Of a stretch of DNA of 64,000 bases, positions 24,387 to 35,065 are shown piece after piece. The notes under the pieces are model-generated. The model made no database searches. It was not told where the DNA came from and saw nothing but the letters and a program-made list of their open reading frames with translations. Positions within the stretch are counted from its first letter, which is position 1; each line of letters starts with the position of its first letter. The translations under genes and the position numbers were made by a program. Source of the DNA: Serratia marcescens (GTDB lineage Bacteria > Pseudomonadota > Gammaproteobacteria > Enterobacterales > Enterobacteriaceae); NCBI RefSeq assembly GCF_029846115.1, contig NZ_JARVZZ010000001.1, positions 4,898,001-4,962,000 on the forward strand, read 5' to 3'.

Positions 24387-25940
24387 TTATTGGCGCTGAT
24401 AGTTATTTAAATAAGGCACCACGTTGGTCAATGACGTCTGGAATACGCCATTGGTGATCCAATGCAATGTGTCTTCGCCGGGGCGAAGATTAAATGCGGT
24501 AATATAAGAATCCGCCGCCAAATGGTTCTGCCCCTGCATTTCATACACCTTGCCCAGCAGCACATAATTCAGCCACGACATTTGCAACTCAATCCCCAGA
24601 TCGATAGCCCGGTGCGCCTCGTCAATGCGCCCCTGCGTCAATGCATCCACCGTCAGAACTTGCTGCATGATTGGTGTGTTTTTCAATTCCGGGATCGTCG
24701 CCAGATGGCGGATATCGGCGCGCAATTGCATCAAGGCCTGGCTGTCGAACGGTTGATAAGAATTACGCAGCAGGTCCACCAACGCTTTTTCCGCCAGTAA
24801 GTAGTGGAAGTTCGGCGCGCTTTTAATCAGCTCGCTCAGCTGGGCGCTGGCGCGGGTCAACGAATCGGCGTCGCCGTGGATCAGCAATTGATGCGCCTGG
24901 TAGAAACGCTGCAGCAACGGCCCGTTGTCGGGCAGCAGCTGCGCCAGACGCTGCTCCAGCTGTGGCGGCCAGGGCTGCTTCAGCGCAGCGGACAGGCTGG
25001 AGAGGAAATCGGTCTGGATCTTCAGCTGGTTATCGGCGGTAATGAAGTAACGCTTGTCGAGCATGACTGAGCTGTCGGCGTTATCCACCAGCCGCACGGA
25101 CAGGAAACACTGCTGGGCACGGTAGTGGCGCTGATTGACGAACTCGATATACAGCGACTTGCCCGAGTTGCTGGGGCCGGAATAGTTGTAGTTGGTCTGA
25201 TCGTGCACCAGGAAGGTCGAATAGGTGTTCAACGAATCGGTGATCAGCTCGCTGACGCCTACCACATAAGAGAGCTGCGGCATCCAGTTGCTGCAGCTCT
25301 CGCCGCCCTGGATGCGGATATCGATGTCGCGCGGGTTGAGCAGCACCGGCATGGTGGATACCGGCACGCGCTGCGACAGCGTGGCGATGCCGACAAACGC
25401 CACGCAGACGCTGAGCGCCGCCAGAAACGCCAGCCAAACCCAGAAGGTCGAGCGGCGATAAAAACGCGGCTTCTTTTCGTCAGGCGCGGCAACCGGCGCA
25501 CTTGCCCGGCGCGGCGGCACGTACGGCGTCTCGTCGTCGTCACTGCCGTCTTCCGGTTCATGCATGATCACCGCGATCTGCGGCGCCTGTGCGGGAGCGG
25601 GTTGCGTCTCCCCCTCTTCACACCAGATCACCGACGTCGCCAGCTTATACCCACGCTTGGGCACGGTGATAATGTATTCCGGGCTGTCGCTGTCACCGTC
25701 TTTCAGGTATTTGCGCAGCTCTGAAATACATTGGGTCACCACATGGTTGGTGACGATATTGCGCTTCCAGACGTTGTCGATCAGCTCGTCGCGGCTCAGC
25801 ACCACGTCGGGATGGCGGGCGAAATAGCACAGCATGTCGATCAGGCGCGGTTCCAGCGTTTTTTGGCGTCCGTCGCGGCTGATGGTGTTGTCGGCAGGGG
25901 TAACCAGCCACTCCCCGACGCGAAAAGCAGGCTCTTGCAT
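24387..25940 (-). CDS. cadC: Membrane-integrated pH and lysine-responsive activator of the cad operon
   Basis: ToxR-like one-component regulator of 517 residues. Residues 1-105 form an OmpR-type winged helix (SRDELIDNVWKR, ISELRKYLKD). An acidic and proline-rich linker follows (about 108-160), then one transmembrane helix (167-187) and a periplasmic sensor domain. Cys216 and Cys278 correspond to the disulfide pair that holds E. coli CadC inactive at neutral pH. The lysine permease LysP, which cosenses lysine in E. coli, is not in this window. It precedes cadBA on the same strand with its own terminator. Confidence 0.96.
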   Translation of the reverse strand: MQEPAFRVGEWLVTPADNTISRDGRQKTLEPRLIDMLCYFARHPDVVLSRDELIDNVWKRNIVTNHVVTQCISELRKYLKDGDSDSPEYIITVPKRGYKLATSVIWCEEGETQPAPAQAPQIAVIMHEPEDGSDDDETPYVPPRRASAPVAAPDEKKPRFYRRSTFWVWLAFLAALSVCVAFVGIATLSQRVPVSTMPVLLNPRDIDIRIQGGESCSNWMPQLSYVVGVSELITDSLNTYSTFLVHDQTNYNYSGPSNSGKSLYIEFVNQRHYRAQQCFLSVRLVDNADSSVMLDKRYFITADNQLKIQTDFLSSLSAALKQPWPPQLEQRLAQLLPDNGPLLQRFYQAHQLLIHGDADSLTRASAQLSELIKSAPNFHYLLAEKALVDLLRNSYQPFDSQALMQLRADIRHLATIPELKNTPIMQQVLTVDALTQGRIDEAHRAIDLGIELQMSWLNYVLLGKVYEMQGQNHLAADSYITAFNLRPGEDTLHWITNGVFQTSLTNVVPYLNNYQRQ

Positions 25941-26029
25941 GGCGGAAATAACTCTGTAGGCATGTAGGGCAAGGGCGCGATCATAGCATAACCGCCCCCG
26001 GCTGTGGCCGCCGGGAGGCGATTAAGCCG

Positions 26030-26419
26030 TTAACTCTCGTATAATTCTAACGGTAAACCATCGGGATCGCTGAAAAAGGTAAAACGGGATTGGGTGTAAG
26101 GATCGACGCGTACCGGTTCGCAGGCGACGCCGGCCGCCTGCAGATGGGCGATGGCCTGTTCGATGTCGTCGACGCTGAACGCCAGATGGCGCAGGCCGCA
26201 GGCCTCCGGGCGGCTGACGCGGGCCGGCGGCGAAGGGAAAGAAAACAGCTCGATAGTGTATTGCCCGTTGAGCGCCAGATCCGCTTTCCAGGAGCCGCGC
26301 TCCTCGCGGTAGACTTCGCTCAGCAGGGTAAATCCGAGAATGTCGCAGTAAAAATGCTTACTGGCGGCGTAGTCCGCGCCAATGATCGCGATATGGTGTA
26401 CCTGATGTAACGCCAGCAT
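26030..26419 (-). CDS. yaeR: VOC-family metalloenzyme (glyoxalase-like)
   Basis: 129 residues, a single vicinal-oxygen-chelate domain with two beta-alpha-beta-beta-beta repeats, also named GloA2. Putative metal ligands are His in QVHHIAII, Glu in YTIELFSF, His in GLRHLAFS and Glu in LPLELYES. The substrate is not established; similarity to glyoxalase I suggests, but does not prove, alpha-oxoaldehyde detoxification. The ATG at 26419 gives the same length as in E. coli; the longer reading to 26494 is not supported. Downstream of ldcC on the same strand. Confidence 0.9.
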   Translation of the reverse strand: MLALHQVHHIAIIGADYAASKHFYCDILGFTLLSEVYREERGSWKADLALNGQYTIELFSFPSPPARVSRPEACGLRHLAFSVDDIEQAIAHLQAAGVACEPVRVDPYTQSRFTFFSDPDGLPLELYES

Positions 26420-26483
26420 GACGGCCGCTCCTGTTCGGTCTGATGAGGCAAGGTATCCGGCGGCGGCGATAACGTCAATGAGA

Positions 26484-26516
26484 ACGCCCGGCATATCTTT
26501 CCAAACCGCCGGGCGT
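26484..26516 (-). terminator. Weak hairpin between ldcC and yaeR
   Basis: Perfect nine-base inverted repeat ACGCCCGGC / GCCGGGCGT with a 15-base loop, nine bases after the ldcC stop codon; on the minus strand it is followed only by TTCTCATT. It may attenuate read-through into yaeR. Confidence 0.45.
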
Positions 26517-26524
26517 GTTATGCA

Positions 26525-28669
26525 TTACGGCTGCGGGGCTTTCAACACCTTCACCAGATAGCGCCCCTCTTCCGTCAGCTTGGCGCCGTGGATGTCGGTT
26601 TCAAAACCGGGATAGCGCTCGCCGATCGAGCACAGCATCAGCAGAAAATCGAGCACCGCACGGCTCTCTTCGGTGATCATTTCCCCCGGCATCACCAGCG
26701 GCACGCCCGGCGGATACGGCAGGATCATATTGGCCGCCACCTTGCCCACCAGCTGATCCAGCTCGCAGGTTTCCACGTTGCCGCGCACCTGCTCCTGGAA
26801 CATCTGGTGCGGCGTCAGCTTCATTTCCGGCAGCACATCAAACGCCCGCTGCATCAGGCGCGGCAGATCATGCTGGCAGATCAGGCGATGAATGCCGGCG
26901 GCCAGATCCTGAATGCGCATGTTGCGATAGAAATCCGGATCCTCGGCGTACAGATCCGGCAGCATGTTCTTCACCCGCAGGTTGAGATCGTAGGCGCGCT
27001 TGAAGTCGGTCAGGCCGCGCAGCAGGCTCATCGCCTTGGTTTTATCGATGCCGATGCTGAACAGGAACAACAGGTTGTACGGCCCGGTCTTCTCCACCAC
27101 GATGCCGCGCTCGTCGAGGTACTTCGCCACCAGCGCCGCCGGGATCCCCTCCTCCTCCAGCGTGCCCAGCTCGTTCATGCCCGGCGTCAGGATCGTCACC
27201 TTGATCGGATCGAGGTACATGTGATCGCGATCGGTCTGACCGAAGCCGTGCCAGTTGTCGTCAGGATCCAATGGCCAACATTGCGCCTCATCGATCTCTT
27301 CCGGCTGCCAAATGTCGAAGAACCAACTGTCGCTCTCCTCGCGCAGCCGCTGCACTTCACGGCGAAAATGCAGCGCGCGCTCCACCGAGCGGTTGATCAA
27401 GCGGCGCCCCGGGTTGCCGCGCAGCATGGCAGCGGCGGTCTCCATCGATGCCACGATGCCATAGTGCGGCGAGGTGGTGGTGTGCATCATGTAGGCTTCG
27501 TTGAAGGTGCTTTCGTCGTAGTCGCCCTTGATATGAATCATCGAAGCCTGCGAGAAGGCCGCCAACAGCTTGTGCGTCGACTGGGTTTCGTAGAAAACCT
27601 TACCGGGCACCCGCTCGCCGCTCATGCCGCTTTTGCCGTCGTAAATTGGATGGAAGTTGGTGTAAGGCACCCAGGCGGAGTCGAAGTGGATCGACGGCAC
27701 CTCCAGCGTCTGCTTGATGTAGTCGGTGTTGTACAGCAGGCCGTCATAGGTGGAATTGGTGATCACCGCATGCACCGGCCAGGTGGCATTCTCGGTCTCC
27801 TGCACCCGGGCGGCGATGCTTTCGCGGGTGAACTCGCCCTGCGGAATGCCGCCGAGGATGCCATAGGCGTTGCGCAGTGGGCGCAGATAGATCGGCACGA
27901 TATCGCTCATCATCAGCAGGTGGCACAGCGATTTGTGGCAGTTGCGGTCGATCAGCACCGTGCTGCCGGCCGGCGCCGAATACATGCCGACGATCTTGTT
28001 GGCGGTGGAGGTGCCGTTGGTGACCAGATAGCTCTGCTCGGCGTTGAAAGTACGCGCGATATACTCTTCGGCCTCCAGGTGCGGCCCGGTGTGATCCAGC
28101 AACGAACCGAGCTCGGTGACCGAAATCGAGATGTCGGCCTTCAGGGTATTGGCGCCGAAGAAGTCATAGAACAGGCAGCCCACCGGGCTTTTTTGGAACG
28201 CGGTGCCGGCCATATGGCCCGGCGTGCAGAAGGTGTACTTCCCTTCGCGCACATAGTTGAACAGTGCCTTGGTCAGCGGCGGCGTAATGGTGTCGATGTA
28301 TTCCGCAGTGTATTGCTGGATGCGCTGCGCGATATCGTCCGCCGCATTCAGGCCATACTCGAAGAAATAGAGCACCATGCGCATTTCATGCAGGCTGACG
28401 TCGAAAGTGGAGTGAGTATTGATAAAGGCGTACAGCGGCAGGTATTCGTTCAGGTCGTTGATCTCGCTGCACAGCTCCAGGCTGTAGTCGTCCCAGTCGA
28501 AGATCACCCCGCAAATGCGGGCATTGGCTTCGACCAGCTTCAGCAGGTCACCGCTGTTTTTGGGGTACACCAGCTGGAATCCCATGGCGGCCAGCGCAGC
28601 GTGGAGCTCGCGGATCGGCTCATCTTTGTAGTAGACGCCCGTCGGGCCCATGATGGCGATGATATTCAT
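26525..28669 (-). CDS. ldcC: Second (constitutive-type) lysine decarboxylase
   Basis: 714 residues, PLP-dependent lysine decarboxylase with wing domain, PLP core and C-terminal domain. The PLP lysine is Lys367 in STHKLLAAFSQ. The N-terminus MNIIAIMGPTGVYYKDEPIR and the position between accA and yaeR identify LdcC and separate it from CadA, its close paralogue 4 kb away. AGGAG precedes the ATG. No antiporter gene accompanies it. In E. coli LdcC is expressed weakly under RpoS control; nothing in the upstream sequence lets me confirm this here. The two paralogues share long identical DNA stretches. Confidence 0.96.
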   Translation of the reverse strand: MNIIAIMGPTGVYYKDEPIRELHAALAAMGFQLVYPKNSGDLLKLVEANARICGVIFDWDDYSLELCSEINDLNEYLPLYAFINTHSTFDVSLHEMRMVLYFFEYGLNAADDIAQRIQQYTAEYIDTITPPLTKALFNYVREGKYTFCTPGHMAGTAFQKSPVGCLFYDFFGANTLKADISISVTELGSLLDHTGPHLEAEEYIARTFNAEQSYLVTNGTSTANKIVGMYSAPAGSTVLIDRNCHKSLCHLLMMSDIVPIYLRPLRNAYGILGGIPQGEFTRESIAARVQETENATWPVHAVITNSTYDGLLYNTDYIKQTLEVPSIHFDSAWVPYTNFHPIYDGKSGMSGERVPGKVFYETQSTHKLLAAFSQASMIHIKGDYDESTFNEAYMMHTTTSPHYGIVASMETAAAMLRGNPGRRLINRSVERALHFRREVQRLREESDSWFFDIWQPEEIDEAQCWPLDPDDNWHGFGQTDRDHMYLDPIKVTILTPGMNELGTLEEEGIPAALVAKYLDERGIVVEKTGPYNLLFLFSIGIDKTKAMSLLRGLTDFKRAYDLNLRVKNMLPDLYAEDPDFYRNMRIQDLAAGIHRLICQHDLPRLMQRAFDVLPEMKLTPHQMFQEQVRGNVETCELDQLVGKVAANMILPYPPGVPLVMPGEMITEESRAVLDFLLMLCSIGERYPGFETDIHGAKLTEEGRYLVKVLKAPQP

Positions 28670-28732
28670 CGGCAGCTCCTGTCAGTTAACGGCCAAGTCT
28701 CTATAACACCACGAAAATCCGGCGGTGTGTAG

Positions 28733-28762
28733 CCAAAAAAAAACCGCCCGGAGGCGGTTTCT
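28733..28762 (-). terminator. Terminator of the accA end of the lipid operon
   Basis: AAACCGCC / GGCGGTTT stem with CGGA loop (28741-28760), followed on the minus strand by an uninterrupted T run. It lies 20 bases after the accA stop and closes the long leftward operon. Confidence 0.92.
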
Positions 28763-28780
28763 TGCAGCGAAGCACAGAAC

Positions 28781-29740
28781 TCAGCAGTAGCCGTAGTTCA
28801 TCAGACGCTGGTAGCGACGGTTGAGCAACTCTTCGTCGTTCAGACCGTCCAGATCTTTCAGATCGGCCAGCAGCTGCGCTTTCAGCGCGGCGGCCATCGC
28901 CGGCACGTCGCGGTGCGCGGAACCCAGCGGCTCCGGGATCACCGAATCGATCAGCTTCAGCTCTTTCAAACGCGGCGCGGTAATGCCCATCGCTTCGGCG
29001 GCCAGCGGCGCCTTGTCGGCGCTCTTCCACAGGATGGAGGCACAGCCTTCCGGCGAAATCACCGAGTAGGTGCTGTACTGCAGCATGTTCACCTTATCGC
29101 CCACGCCGATCGCCAGCGCGCCGCCGGAGCCGCCTTCGCCGATGACGGTGCAGATGACCGGGATGTTCAGACGCGACATCTCACGCAGGTTGCGCGCGAT
29201 GGCTTCGGACTGGCCGCGCTCTTCCGCGCCCACGCCCGGATAAGCGCCCGGGGTATCGATAAAGGTGATAAGCGGCATCTTGAAGCGGGCGGCCATTTCC
29301 ATCAGGCGCAGCGCCTTGCGGTAGCCTTCCGGCGCCGGCATGCCGAAGTTGCGGCGGATCTTCTCTTTGGTTTCACGGCCTTTCTGGTGCCCGATGATCA
29401 TCACCGGGCGGCCATCCAGGCGCGCAATGCCGCCGACGATCGCTTTGTCGTCGGCGTAAGCGCGATCGCCCGCCAACTCTTCGAAGTCGGTAAAGATGTG
29501 TTTGATATAATCCAGGGTATAAGGACGGCGCGGGTGGCGTGCCAATTGGGCAATCTGCCAGGCCCCAAGATCGGCAAAAATCTTGCGCGTCAGCTCAACG
29601 CTCTTTTCACGCAGGCGCTGAACCTCTTCGTCCAGATTAATATCTAATTTTTCGTCTTGACGGCTGACTGCAGTCAGCGAGTCAATTTTCGCTTCCAGCT
29701 CTGCAATCGGCTGTTCAAAATCAAGAAAATTCAGACTCAT
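28781..29740 (-). CDS. accA: Acetyl-CoA carboxylase, carboxyltransferase subunit alpha
   Basis: With AccD forms the carboxyltransferase that moves CO2 from carboxybiotin to acetyl-CoA, giving malonyl-CoA for fatty acids. 319 residues, crotonase-like fold; family segments [20 protein letters not shown] and [11 protein letters not shown] (oxyanion-hole glycines) are clear. It begins 12 bases after the dnaE stop, so the two are cotranscribed as in E. coli. Confidence 0.98.
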   Translation of the reverse strand: MSLNFLDFEQPIAELEAKIDSLTAVSRQDEKLDINLDEEVQRLREKSVELTRKIFADLGAWQIAQLARHPRRPYTLDYIKHIFTDFEELAGDRAYADDKAIVGGIARLDGRPVMIIGHQKGRETKEKIRRNFGMPAPEGYRKALRLMEMAARFKMPLITFIDTPGAYPGVGAEERGQSEAIARNLREMSRLNIPVICTVIGEGGSGGALAIGVGDKVNMLQYSTYSVISPEGCASILWKSADKAPLAAEAMGITAPRLKELKLIDSVIPEPLGSAHRDVPAMAAALKAQLLADLKDLDGLNDEELLNRRYQRLMNYGYC

Positions 29741-29752
29741 AGCATTCCTATT

Positions 29753-32700
29753 TTAGTCAAATTCCAAGTCCACCTGCTCATTGCCTACCAACGTCCGCAA
29801 GTCGATCAACAAGCGGTCGGTGGGCGTCACGCGCCAGGTTGCGCCAAAACGCAGCTTGGCTCGCGCATCTTCCCGTTGATAGTAGAGATGCACTGGAATC
29901 GTCCCCGATCGATGGGGTTCCAACGACTGGCGGAGACGGTTCAAAAGCTGGTCATCAATTTGCCTGTCAGTCAGCGAGATAGCAAGCCCGCGAGCGTATT
30001 TTTCCCGGGCTTCACTGATGTCCATTACCTCGCGGGCCATCATTTTAAGCCCACCGCTAAAGTCATCAAAGCTGACCTGTCCACTGGCGATAAGGATACG
30101 GTCTTTTTCCAACAAATGCTGGTATTTTTCTAACGCTTCGGTGAATAACATCACTTCCAGGCGACCCGAACGGTCATCCAATGTACAGATGCCGATACGG
30201 TTGCCGCGCTTGGTCACCATCACCCGCGCGGCGACCACCAACCCGACGGCGGTGGTCATTTTGCCCCGGTCCGTCGGGTGCATGTCTTTCAAACGCTGGC
30301 CACCGGCGTAACGTTCGATCTCCTTCAGGTACTGGGTGATCGGGTGGCCGGTCAGATATAACCCCAGCGTCTCCCGCTCACCGTCCAGCACCACCTGCTC
30401 CTGCCACGGGGGGACGTTGGCGTAGGATTGCTCTACCTGCTCCGGCGCTTCCGCCAGCACGCCGAACATGTCCACCTGGCCGATCGCTTCGGCTTTGGCA
30501 TGCTGATCCGCCGCTTTCAACGCGTCGCCGAGCGAATTCATCAACGCGGCGCGGTGCGGCCCGAGGCGATCGAACGCCCCGGACATGATCAGTTTTTCCA
30601 GAATGCGGCGGTTCAATTTCTTGATGTCGGAGCGTGCGCAGAGATCGAACAGGTCTTTGAAGTAACCCTGTTCGCCGCTGTTGCGCGCCTCGATGATGGC
30701 TTCGATCGGCCCTTCCCCCACGCCCTTGATGGCGCCGATGCCGTAAACGATCTCGCCGTCGTCGTTGACGTGGAAGTGATACAGGCCGCTGTTGATGTCC
30801 GGCGGCAGGATCTTCAGCCCCATGCGCCAGCATTCGTCCACCAGCCCCACCACTTTGTCGGTGTTGTCCATATCGGCGGTCATCACCGCCGCCATAAACT
30901 CGGCCGGGTAGTGCGCCTTCAGCCACAGCGTCTGGTAAGAGACCAGCGCATAGGCGGCAGAGTGCGATTTGTTGAAGCCGTAACCGGCGAATTTCTCCAC
31001 CAGGTCGAAGATTTTCACCGACAGTTCGCCGTCGATGCCGCGCGATTTCGCGCCGTCTTCAAAGCCGCCGCGCTGCTTGGCCATTTCGACCGGGTTCTTT
31101 TTACCCATTGCACGACGCAGCATATCCGCGCCGCCCAGGGTGTAGCCGGCCAGCACCTGGGCAATCTGCATCACCTGTTCCTGATACAGGATGATGCCGT
31201 AGGTCGGTTCCAGCACCGGTTTGAGCGACTCGTGCTGCCACTGGATATCCGGGTAGGAGATCTCTTCGCGGCCGTGCTTGCGGTCGATGAAGTTATCCAC
31301 CATGCCCGACTGCAGCGGCCCCGGACGGAACAGCGCCACCAGTGCGATCATGTCTTCGAAGCAGTCGGGCTTCAGACGTTTGATCAGGTCTTTCATGCCG
31401 CGCGATTCAAGCTGGAATACCGCCGTGGTTTCCGAGCGCTGCAGCATATCGAAGCTTTTCTTGTCGTCGAGCGGAATGGCGGCGATGTCGATCGGCTCCA
31501 GCCCGGTCTTCGCGCGCCGGGCGTTGATCATCTCCAGCGCCCAGTCGATGATGGTCAGGGTGCGCAGACCGAGGAAGTCGAACTTCACCAGCCCGGCGTA
31601 TTCCACGTCGTTCTTGTCGAACTGGGTCACCGGATGGTGCCCTTCGGCGTCGCAGTACAGCGGCGCGAAGTCGGTGATCTTGGTCGGCGCGATTACCACG
31701 CCCCCGGCGTGTTTACCGGCGTTGCGCGTCACCCCTTCCAGCTTGCGCGCCATGTCGATCAGCGCCTTGACCTCTTCGTCGGCCTCGTAAATTTCCGGCA
31801 GCTGCGGTTCGGCGGCGAAGGCTTTCTCCAGCGTCATGCCCGGATCCGGCGGCACCAGTTTTGAGATACGATCGACAAAGCCATACGGGTGCCCCAACAC
31901 CCGGCCTACGTCGCGGATAACCGCTTTCGCCGCCATGGTCCCGAAGGTGATGATCTGCGATACCGCTTCGCGGCCGTACATCTCCGCCACGTGCTCAATT
32001 ACCTGGTCGCGCTTCTCCATGCAGAAATCGACGTCGAAGTCGGGCATCGAAACACGTTCCGGGTTCAGGAAGCGTTCGAACAGCAGGTCGAACTCCAACG
32101 GATCGAGGTCGGTGATTTTCAACGCATAGGCCACCAGCGAACCGGCACCGGAGCCGCGCCCCGGGCCAACCGGCACGTTGTTGTCCTTCGACCACTGGAT
32201 AAACTCCATCACGATCAGGAAGTAGCCGGGGAACCCCATCTGGTTGATCACCTTCAGCTCAACGTCCAGACGCTCGTCGTATTCCGGGCGGCGCTGCGCG
32301 CGCACTTCAGGATCGGGGAACAGGAACTCGAGACGCTCTTCCAGCCCCTCTTTCGATTTGAGTACCAGGAAGTCCTCGGTGCTCATATCGCCAGTCGGGA
32401 ACTGCGGCAGGAAGTATTCGCCGAGGCGAATGGTGACGTTGCAGCGCTTGGCAATCTCGACGCTGTTCAGCAGCGCTTCCGGGATGTCGGCGAACAGATC
32501 GCACATCTCGTCTTCGCTGCGCATGTATTGTTGCGGGCTGTAGTTGCGCGGCCGCTTGGGATCGTCCAGCGTAAAGCCGTCGTGAATAGCGACGCGAATT
32601 TCATGGGCGTCGAAGTCGTCTTCCACCAGGAAGCGCACGTCGTTGGTGGCCACCACCGGCAAACCGCGCTCAGTGGCCAGCGCCACCGCAGCATGCAGGT

Positions 32701-33241
32701 AGTTCTCTTCGTCCGGGCGGCCGGTGCGAATCAGTTCCAGGTAGTAACAGTCCGGGAAGTGCTGCTGGTAGAAGTCCAGGCACTGATCCACCTGCGCCTG
32801 GTTGCCGCGCAGCAGAAACTTGCCGACGTCGCCCTGACGCGCGCCGGAGAGCAGAATCAGCCCTTCACGATGTTCAATCAGCCAGTCGCGATCGATGGTC
32901 GGGCCGGCGGCCCCGTAGCCACGCTGATAGGCGCGGGAAATCAGCAGCGTCAGGTTCTGGTAGCCTTCGTTGTTGCTGGCCAGCACCGTCAACTGGGCCA
33001 GCTCGTCGCCCAGCTCTTCGCTTTGCACATGGAAATCCGCGCCGATGATCGGTTTGATCCCGGCGCCGTGCGCGCTGCCGTAGAACTTCACCAACCCGCA
33101 CAGGTTGGTGAAATCGGTGATTGCCAGAGCAGGCATGGCTAACGCGGCGGCTCTTTTCACCAACGGCGCCGTCTTGGCCAATCCATCAATCATGGAGTAG
33201 TCACTGTGGACGCGCAGGTGAATAAAACGAGGTTCGGCCAT
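29753..33241 (-). CDS. dnaE: DNA polymerase III, alpha (catalytic) subunit
   Basis: Replicative polymerase of 1162 residues (1160 in E. coli). N-terminal PHP domain from [19 protein letters not shown] (about 1-270), which binds the epsilon subunit; palm domain with the catalytic aspartates in MPDFDVDF and the third in the later palm segment; tandem helix-hairpin-helix, then OB fold (about 990-1070) and tau-binding C-terminus. The internal sliding-clamp-binding motif is QVDMF at 922-926 (QADMF in E. coli). It lies between rnhB and accA in the same direction. Confidence 0.98.
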   Translation of the reverse strand: MAEPRFIHLRVHSDYSMIDGLAKTAPLVKRAAALAMPALAITDFTNLCGLVKFYGSAHGAGIKPIIGADFHVQSEELGDELAQLTVLASNNEGYQNLTLLISRAYQRGYGAAGPTIDRDWLIEHREGLILLSGARQGDVGKFLLRGNQAQVDQCLDFYQQHFPDCYYLELIRTGRPDEENYLHAAVALATERGLPVVATNDVRFLVEDDFDAHEIRVAIHDGFTLDDPKRPRNYSPQQYMRSEDEMCDLFADIPEALLNSVEIAKRCNVTIRLGEYFLPQFPTGDMSTEDFLVLKSKEGLEERLEFLFPDPEVRAQRRPEYDERLDVELKVINQMGFPGYFLIVMEFIQWSKDNNVPVGPGRGSGAGSLVAYALKITDLDPLEFDLLFERFLNPERVSMPDFDVDFCMEKRDQVIEHVAEMYGREAVSQIITFGTMAAKAVIRDVGRVLGHPYGFVDRISKLVPPDPGMTLEKAFAAEPQLPEIYEADEEVKALIDMARKLEGVTRNAGKHAGGVVIAPTKITDFAPLYCDAEGHHPVTQFDKNDVEYAGLVKFDFLGLRTLTIIDWALEMINARRAKTGLEPIDIAAIPLDDKKSFDMLQRSETTAVFQLESRGMKDLIKRLKPDCFEDMIALVALFRPGPLQSGMVDNFIDRKHGREEISYPDIQWQHESLKPVLEPTYGIILYQEQVMQIAQVLAGYTLGGADMLRRAMGKKNPVEMAKQRGGFEDGAKSRGIDGELSVKIFDLVEKFAGYGFNKSHSAAYALVSYQTLWLKAHYPAEFMAAVMTADMDNTDKVVGLVDECWRMGLKILPPDINSGLYHFHVNDDGEIVYGIGAIKGVGEGPIEAIIEARNSGEQGYFKDLFDLCARSDIKKLNRRILEKLIMSGAFDRLGPHRAALMNSLGDALKAADQHAKAEAIGQVDMFGVLAEAPEQVEQSYANVPPWQEQVVLDGERETLGLYLTGHPITQYLKEIERYAGGQRLKDMHPTDRGKMTTAVGLVVAARVMVTKRGNRIGICTLDDRSGRLEVMLFTEALEKYQHLLEKDRILIASGQVSFDDFSGGLKMMAREVMDISEAREKYARGLAISLTDRQIDDQLLNRLRQSLEPHRSGTIPVHLYYQREDARAKLRFGATWRVTPTDRLLIDLRTLVGNEQVDLEFD

Positions 33242-33297
33242 CTCCAGATACCTGATTGAAGGGGCTCAGCAAGCTGAACCCGGGTTAATGCTCTCGT

Positions 33298-33319
33298 CGG
33301 GCCTGGTCAACCAGGCCCG
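33298..33319. repeat. Perfect inverted repeat between rnhB and dnaE
   Basis: CGGGCCTGG / CCAGGCCCG with a four-base TCAA loop, five bases beyond the rnhB stop codon and without a T run on either strand. A weaker hairpin (TCAGC AA GCTGA, near 33265) lies next to it. It could be a processing site or attenuator between the lipid genes and dnaE. Confidence 0.6.
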
Positions 33320-33323
33320 CAGA

Positions 33324-33917
33324 CTACAGCGCCAGCGCCCTTTTCACCGGCGCGAAGCTGCGGCGGTGGTGCTCGGTGGCGCCCAGCGCGGCCAGCCGCT
33401 CCAGGTGGAGGGCGGTCGGGTAGCCTTTATGCTGCGCGAAACCGTAGTCCGGGAACTCGCTGTCCAGCTCGGCCATTTCGCGATCGCGCGTGACCTTCGC
33501 CAGAATGGACGCCGCGCTGATCTCCGCCACGCGGCTGTCGCCTTTCACCACCGCCTGCGAACGCATCGGCAGCTTCGGGCAACGATTACCGTCGATTAAA
33601 ACCATGTCCGGCGCGATATGCAACCCGGCCACCGCGCGCTGCATCGCCAGCATGGTGGCGTGCAAAATGTTCAGTTGGTCGATTTCCGCCGGTTCGGCGC
33701 GCCCCAGGCTCCAGGAGAGCGCCTTGGCGACGATTTCGTCATACAGCGCCAGACGGCGTTTTTCACTGAGTTTCTTGGAATCCGCCAGCCCGACGATCGG
33801 CTGCGCCGGATCGAGGATCACGGCGGCGGTGACCACCGCGCCGACCAACGGGCCGCGGCCCACTTCGTCCACACCGGCAATCAGCGTGGCAGCGGGATAG
33901 ATAAAGGGTTCAATCAT
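33324..33917 (-). CDS. rnhB: Ribonuclease HII
   Basis: Removes single ribonucleotides and RNA-DNA hybrids from the chromosome. 197 residues: [15 protein letters not shown] with Asp17 and Glu18, DGNRCPKLP for the third acidic residue, and KGDS...SILAKVTRD. The ATG at 33917 overlaps the lpxB stop (ATGA), giving coupling; the longer ORF to 33968 starts within lpxB and lacks support. Confidence 0.96.
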   Translation of the reverse strand: MIEPFIYPAATLIAGVDEVGRGPLVGAVVTAAVILDPAQPIVGLADSKKLSEKRRLALYDEIVAKALSWSLGRAEPAEIDQLNILHATMLAMQRAVAGLHIAPDMVLIDGNRCPKLPMRSQAVVKGDSRVAEISAASILAKVTRDREMAELDSEFPDYGFAQHKGYPTALHLERLAALGATEHHRRSFAPVKRALAL

Positions 33918-35062
33918 GCTTTCGCCAGCTCCAACACAGCCTGAGCGGCCTGTTCGTCCGCACCGCAACGGATGCTTTGGTGCAAGGTAAGAAAAGTTTG
34001 TTTCAGCGCTTCGGTTTCCGGGCTCTCTTCCAGCAGCGGCATCACGGCGGCGGCCAGTTTGTCCGGCACGCAGTCATGCTGCAGCAGCTCGGTAACGATC
34101 TCACGCCCCGCCAGCAGGTTCGGCAGCGAAACGTAAGGCGTTTTCACCAGCTTCTGCGCCAGCCAGAAAGTGAACGGCTTCATGCGATAGCCCACCACCA
34201 TCGGGCACTTGGCCAGCATGCACTCCAGCGCCGCCGTGCCGGACGCCAGCAGAGCCGCGTCGCTGGCGATCATCGCCTCGCGCCCCTGACCGTTCAGCAG
34301 GTGTACGGTCAGATCCGGCGCGACTTCCGCCTTGATGCGCTCAAACTGCTCGCGCCGTTTGGCGTTGACCAGCGGCACCACCACTTCCAGCTCAGGATAA
34401 CGGGTGCGCAGCAACTGCGCGGTTTTGAGGAAGTCGGCGCTCAGCATCTCGACTTCGGCGCCGCGGCTGCCCGGCAGCAAGGCCAAACAGCGCGCCTGCG
34501 GAGCGATGCCAAGCTGAGCGCGCGCCGCCAGCCGATCGGGCTGCAGCGGCATGGCGTCCGCCATGGTGTGGCCGATAAACCGGCAAGGTACGTTGAAGCG
34601 ATCGTAAAACGCTTTTTCGAAAGGGAGAAAGGCCAGCACCAGATCGGTGGCTTTGCCAATTTTGAAAACGCGCTTTTGCCGCCAGGCCCACACGGAAGGG
34701 CTGACGTAGTGGATGGTGCGGATGCCGCGCTGCTTGAGGCGGCCTTCCAGCGTGATGTTGAAGTCCGGCGCATCGATGCCGACAAACACGTCCGGCCGCA
34801 GCTCGCCGAAGCGGCGAGTGAGATCCTTGCGGATCTTCAACAGGCGTGGCAAGCGCTCGAGCACTTCCACCACGCCCATGACCGCCAGCTCTTCCATTTC
34901 GTACCAGGCTTCGCAGCCTTCGGCCTGCATCAGCGGGCCGGCGACGCCAACGAAACGCGCGTCGGGGATCTGCGCCTTGAGCGCGCGGATCAAACCGGCG
35001 CCGAGAATGTCACCGGAGGTTTCCCCGGCGACCAACCCGATAGTCAATGGACGATTCGACAT
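33914..35062 (-). CDS. lpxB: Lipid-A-disaccharide synthase
   Basis: GT-B glycosyltransferase (GT19) joining lipid X with UDP-2,3-diacylglucosamine to make the lipid A disaccharide, on the inner face of the inner membrane. 382 residues with the N-terminal [20 protein letters not shown] signature and the C-terminal nucleotide-binding stretch [11 protein letters not shown]. Starts three bases after the lpxA stop and overlaps rnhB by four bases. Confidence 0.97.
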   Translation of the reverse strand: MSNRPLTIGLVAGETSGDILGAGLIRALKAQIPDARFVGVAGPLMQAEGCEAWYEMEELAVMGVVEVLERLPRLLKIRKDLTRRFGELRPDVFVGIDAPDFNITLEGRLKQRGIRTIHYVSPSVWAWRQKRVFKIGKATDLVLAFLPFEKAFYDRFNVPCRFIGHTMADAMPLQPDRLAARAQLGIAPQARCLALLPGSRGAEVEMLSADFLKTAQLLRTRYPELEVVVPLVNAKRREQFERIKAEVAPDLTVHLLNGQGREAMIASDAALLASGTAALECMLAKCPMVVGYRMKPFTFWLAQKLVKTPYVSLPNLLAGREIVTELLQHDCVPDKLAAAVMPLLEESPETEALKQTFLTLHQSIRCGADEQAAQAVLELAKA

Positions 35063-35065
35063 AAC

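Noticed and set aside
26588..28732. 714-codon ORF opposite ldcC
   Set aside because: Antisense shadow of ldcC with no ribosome-binding site and no domain.
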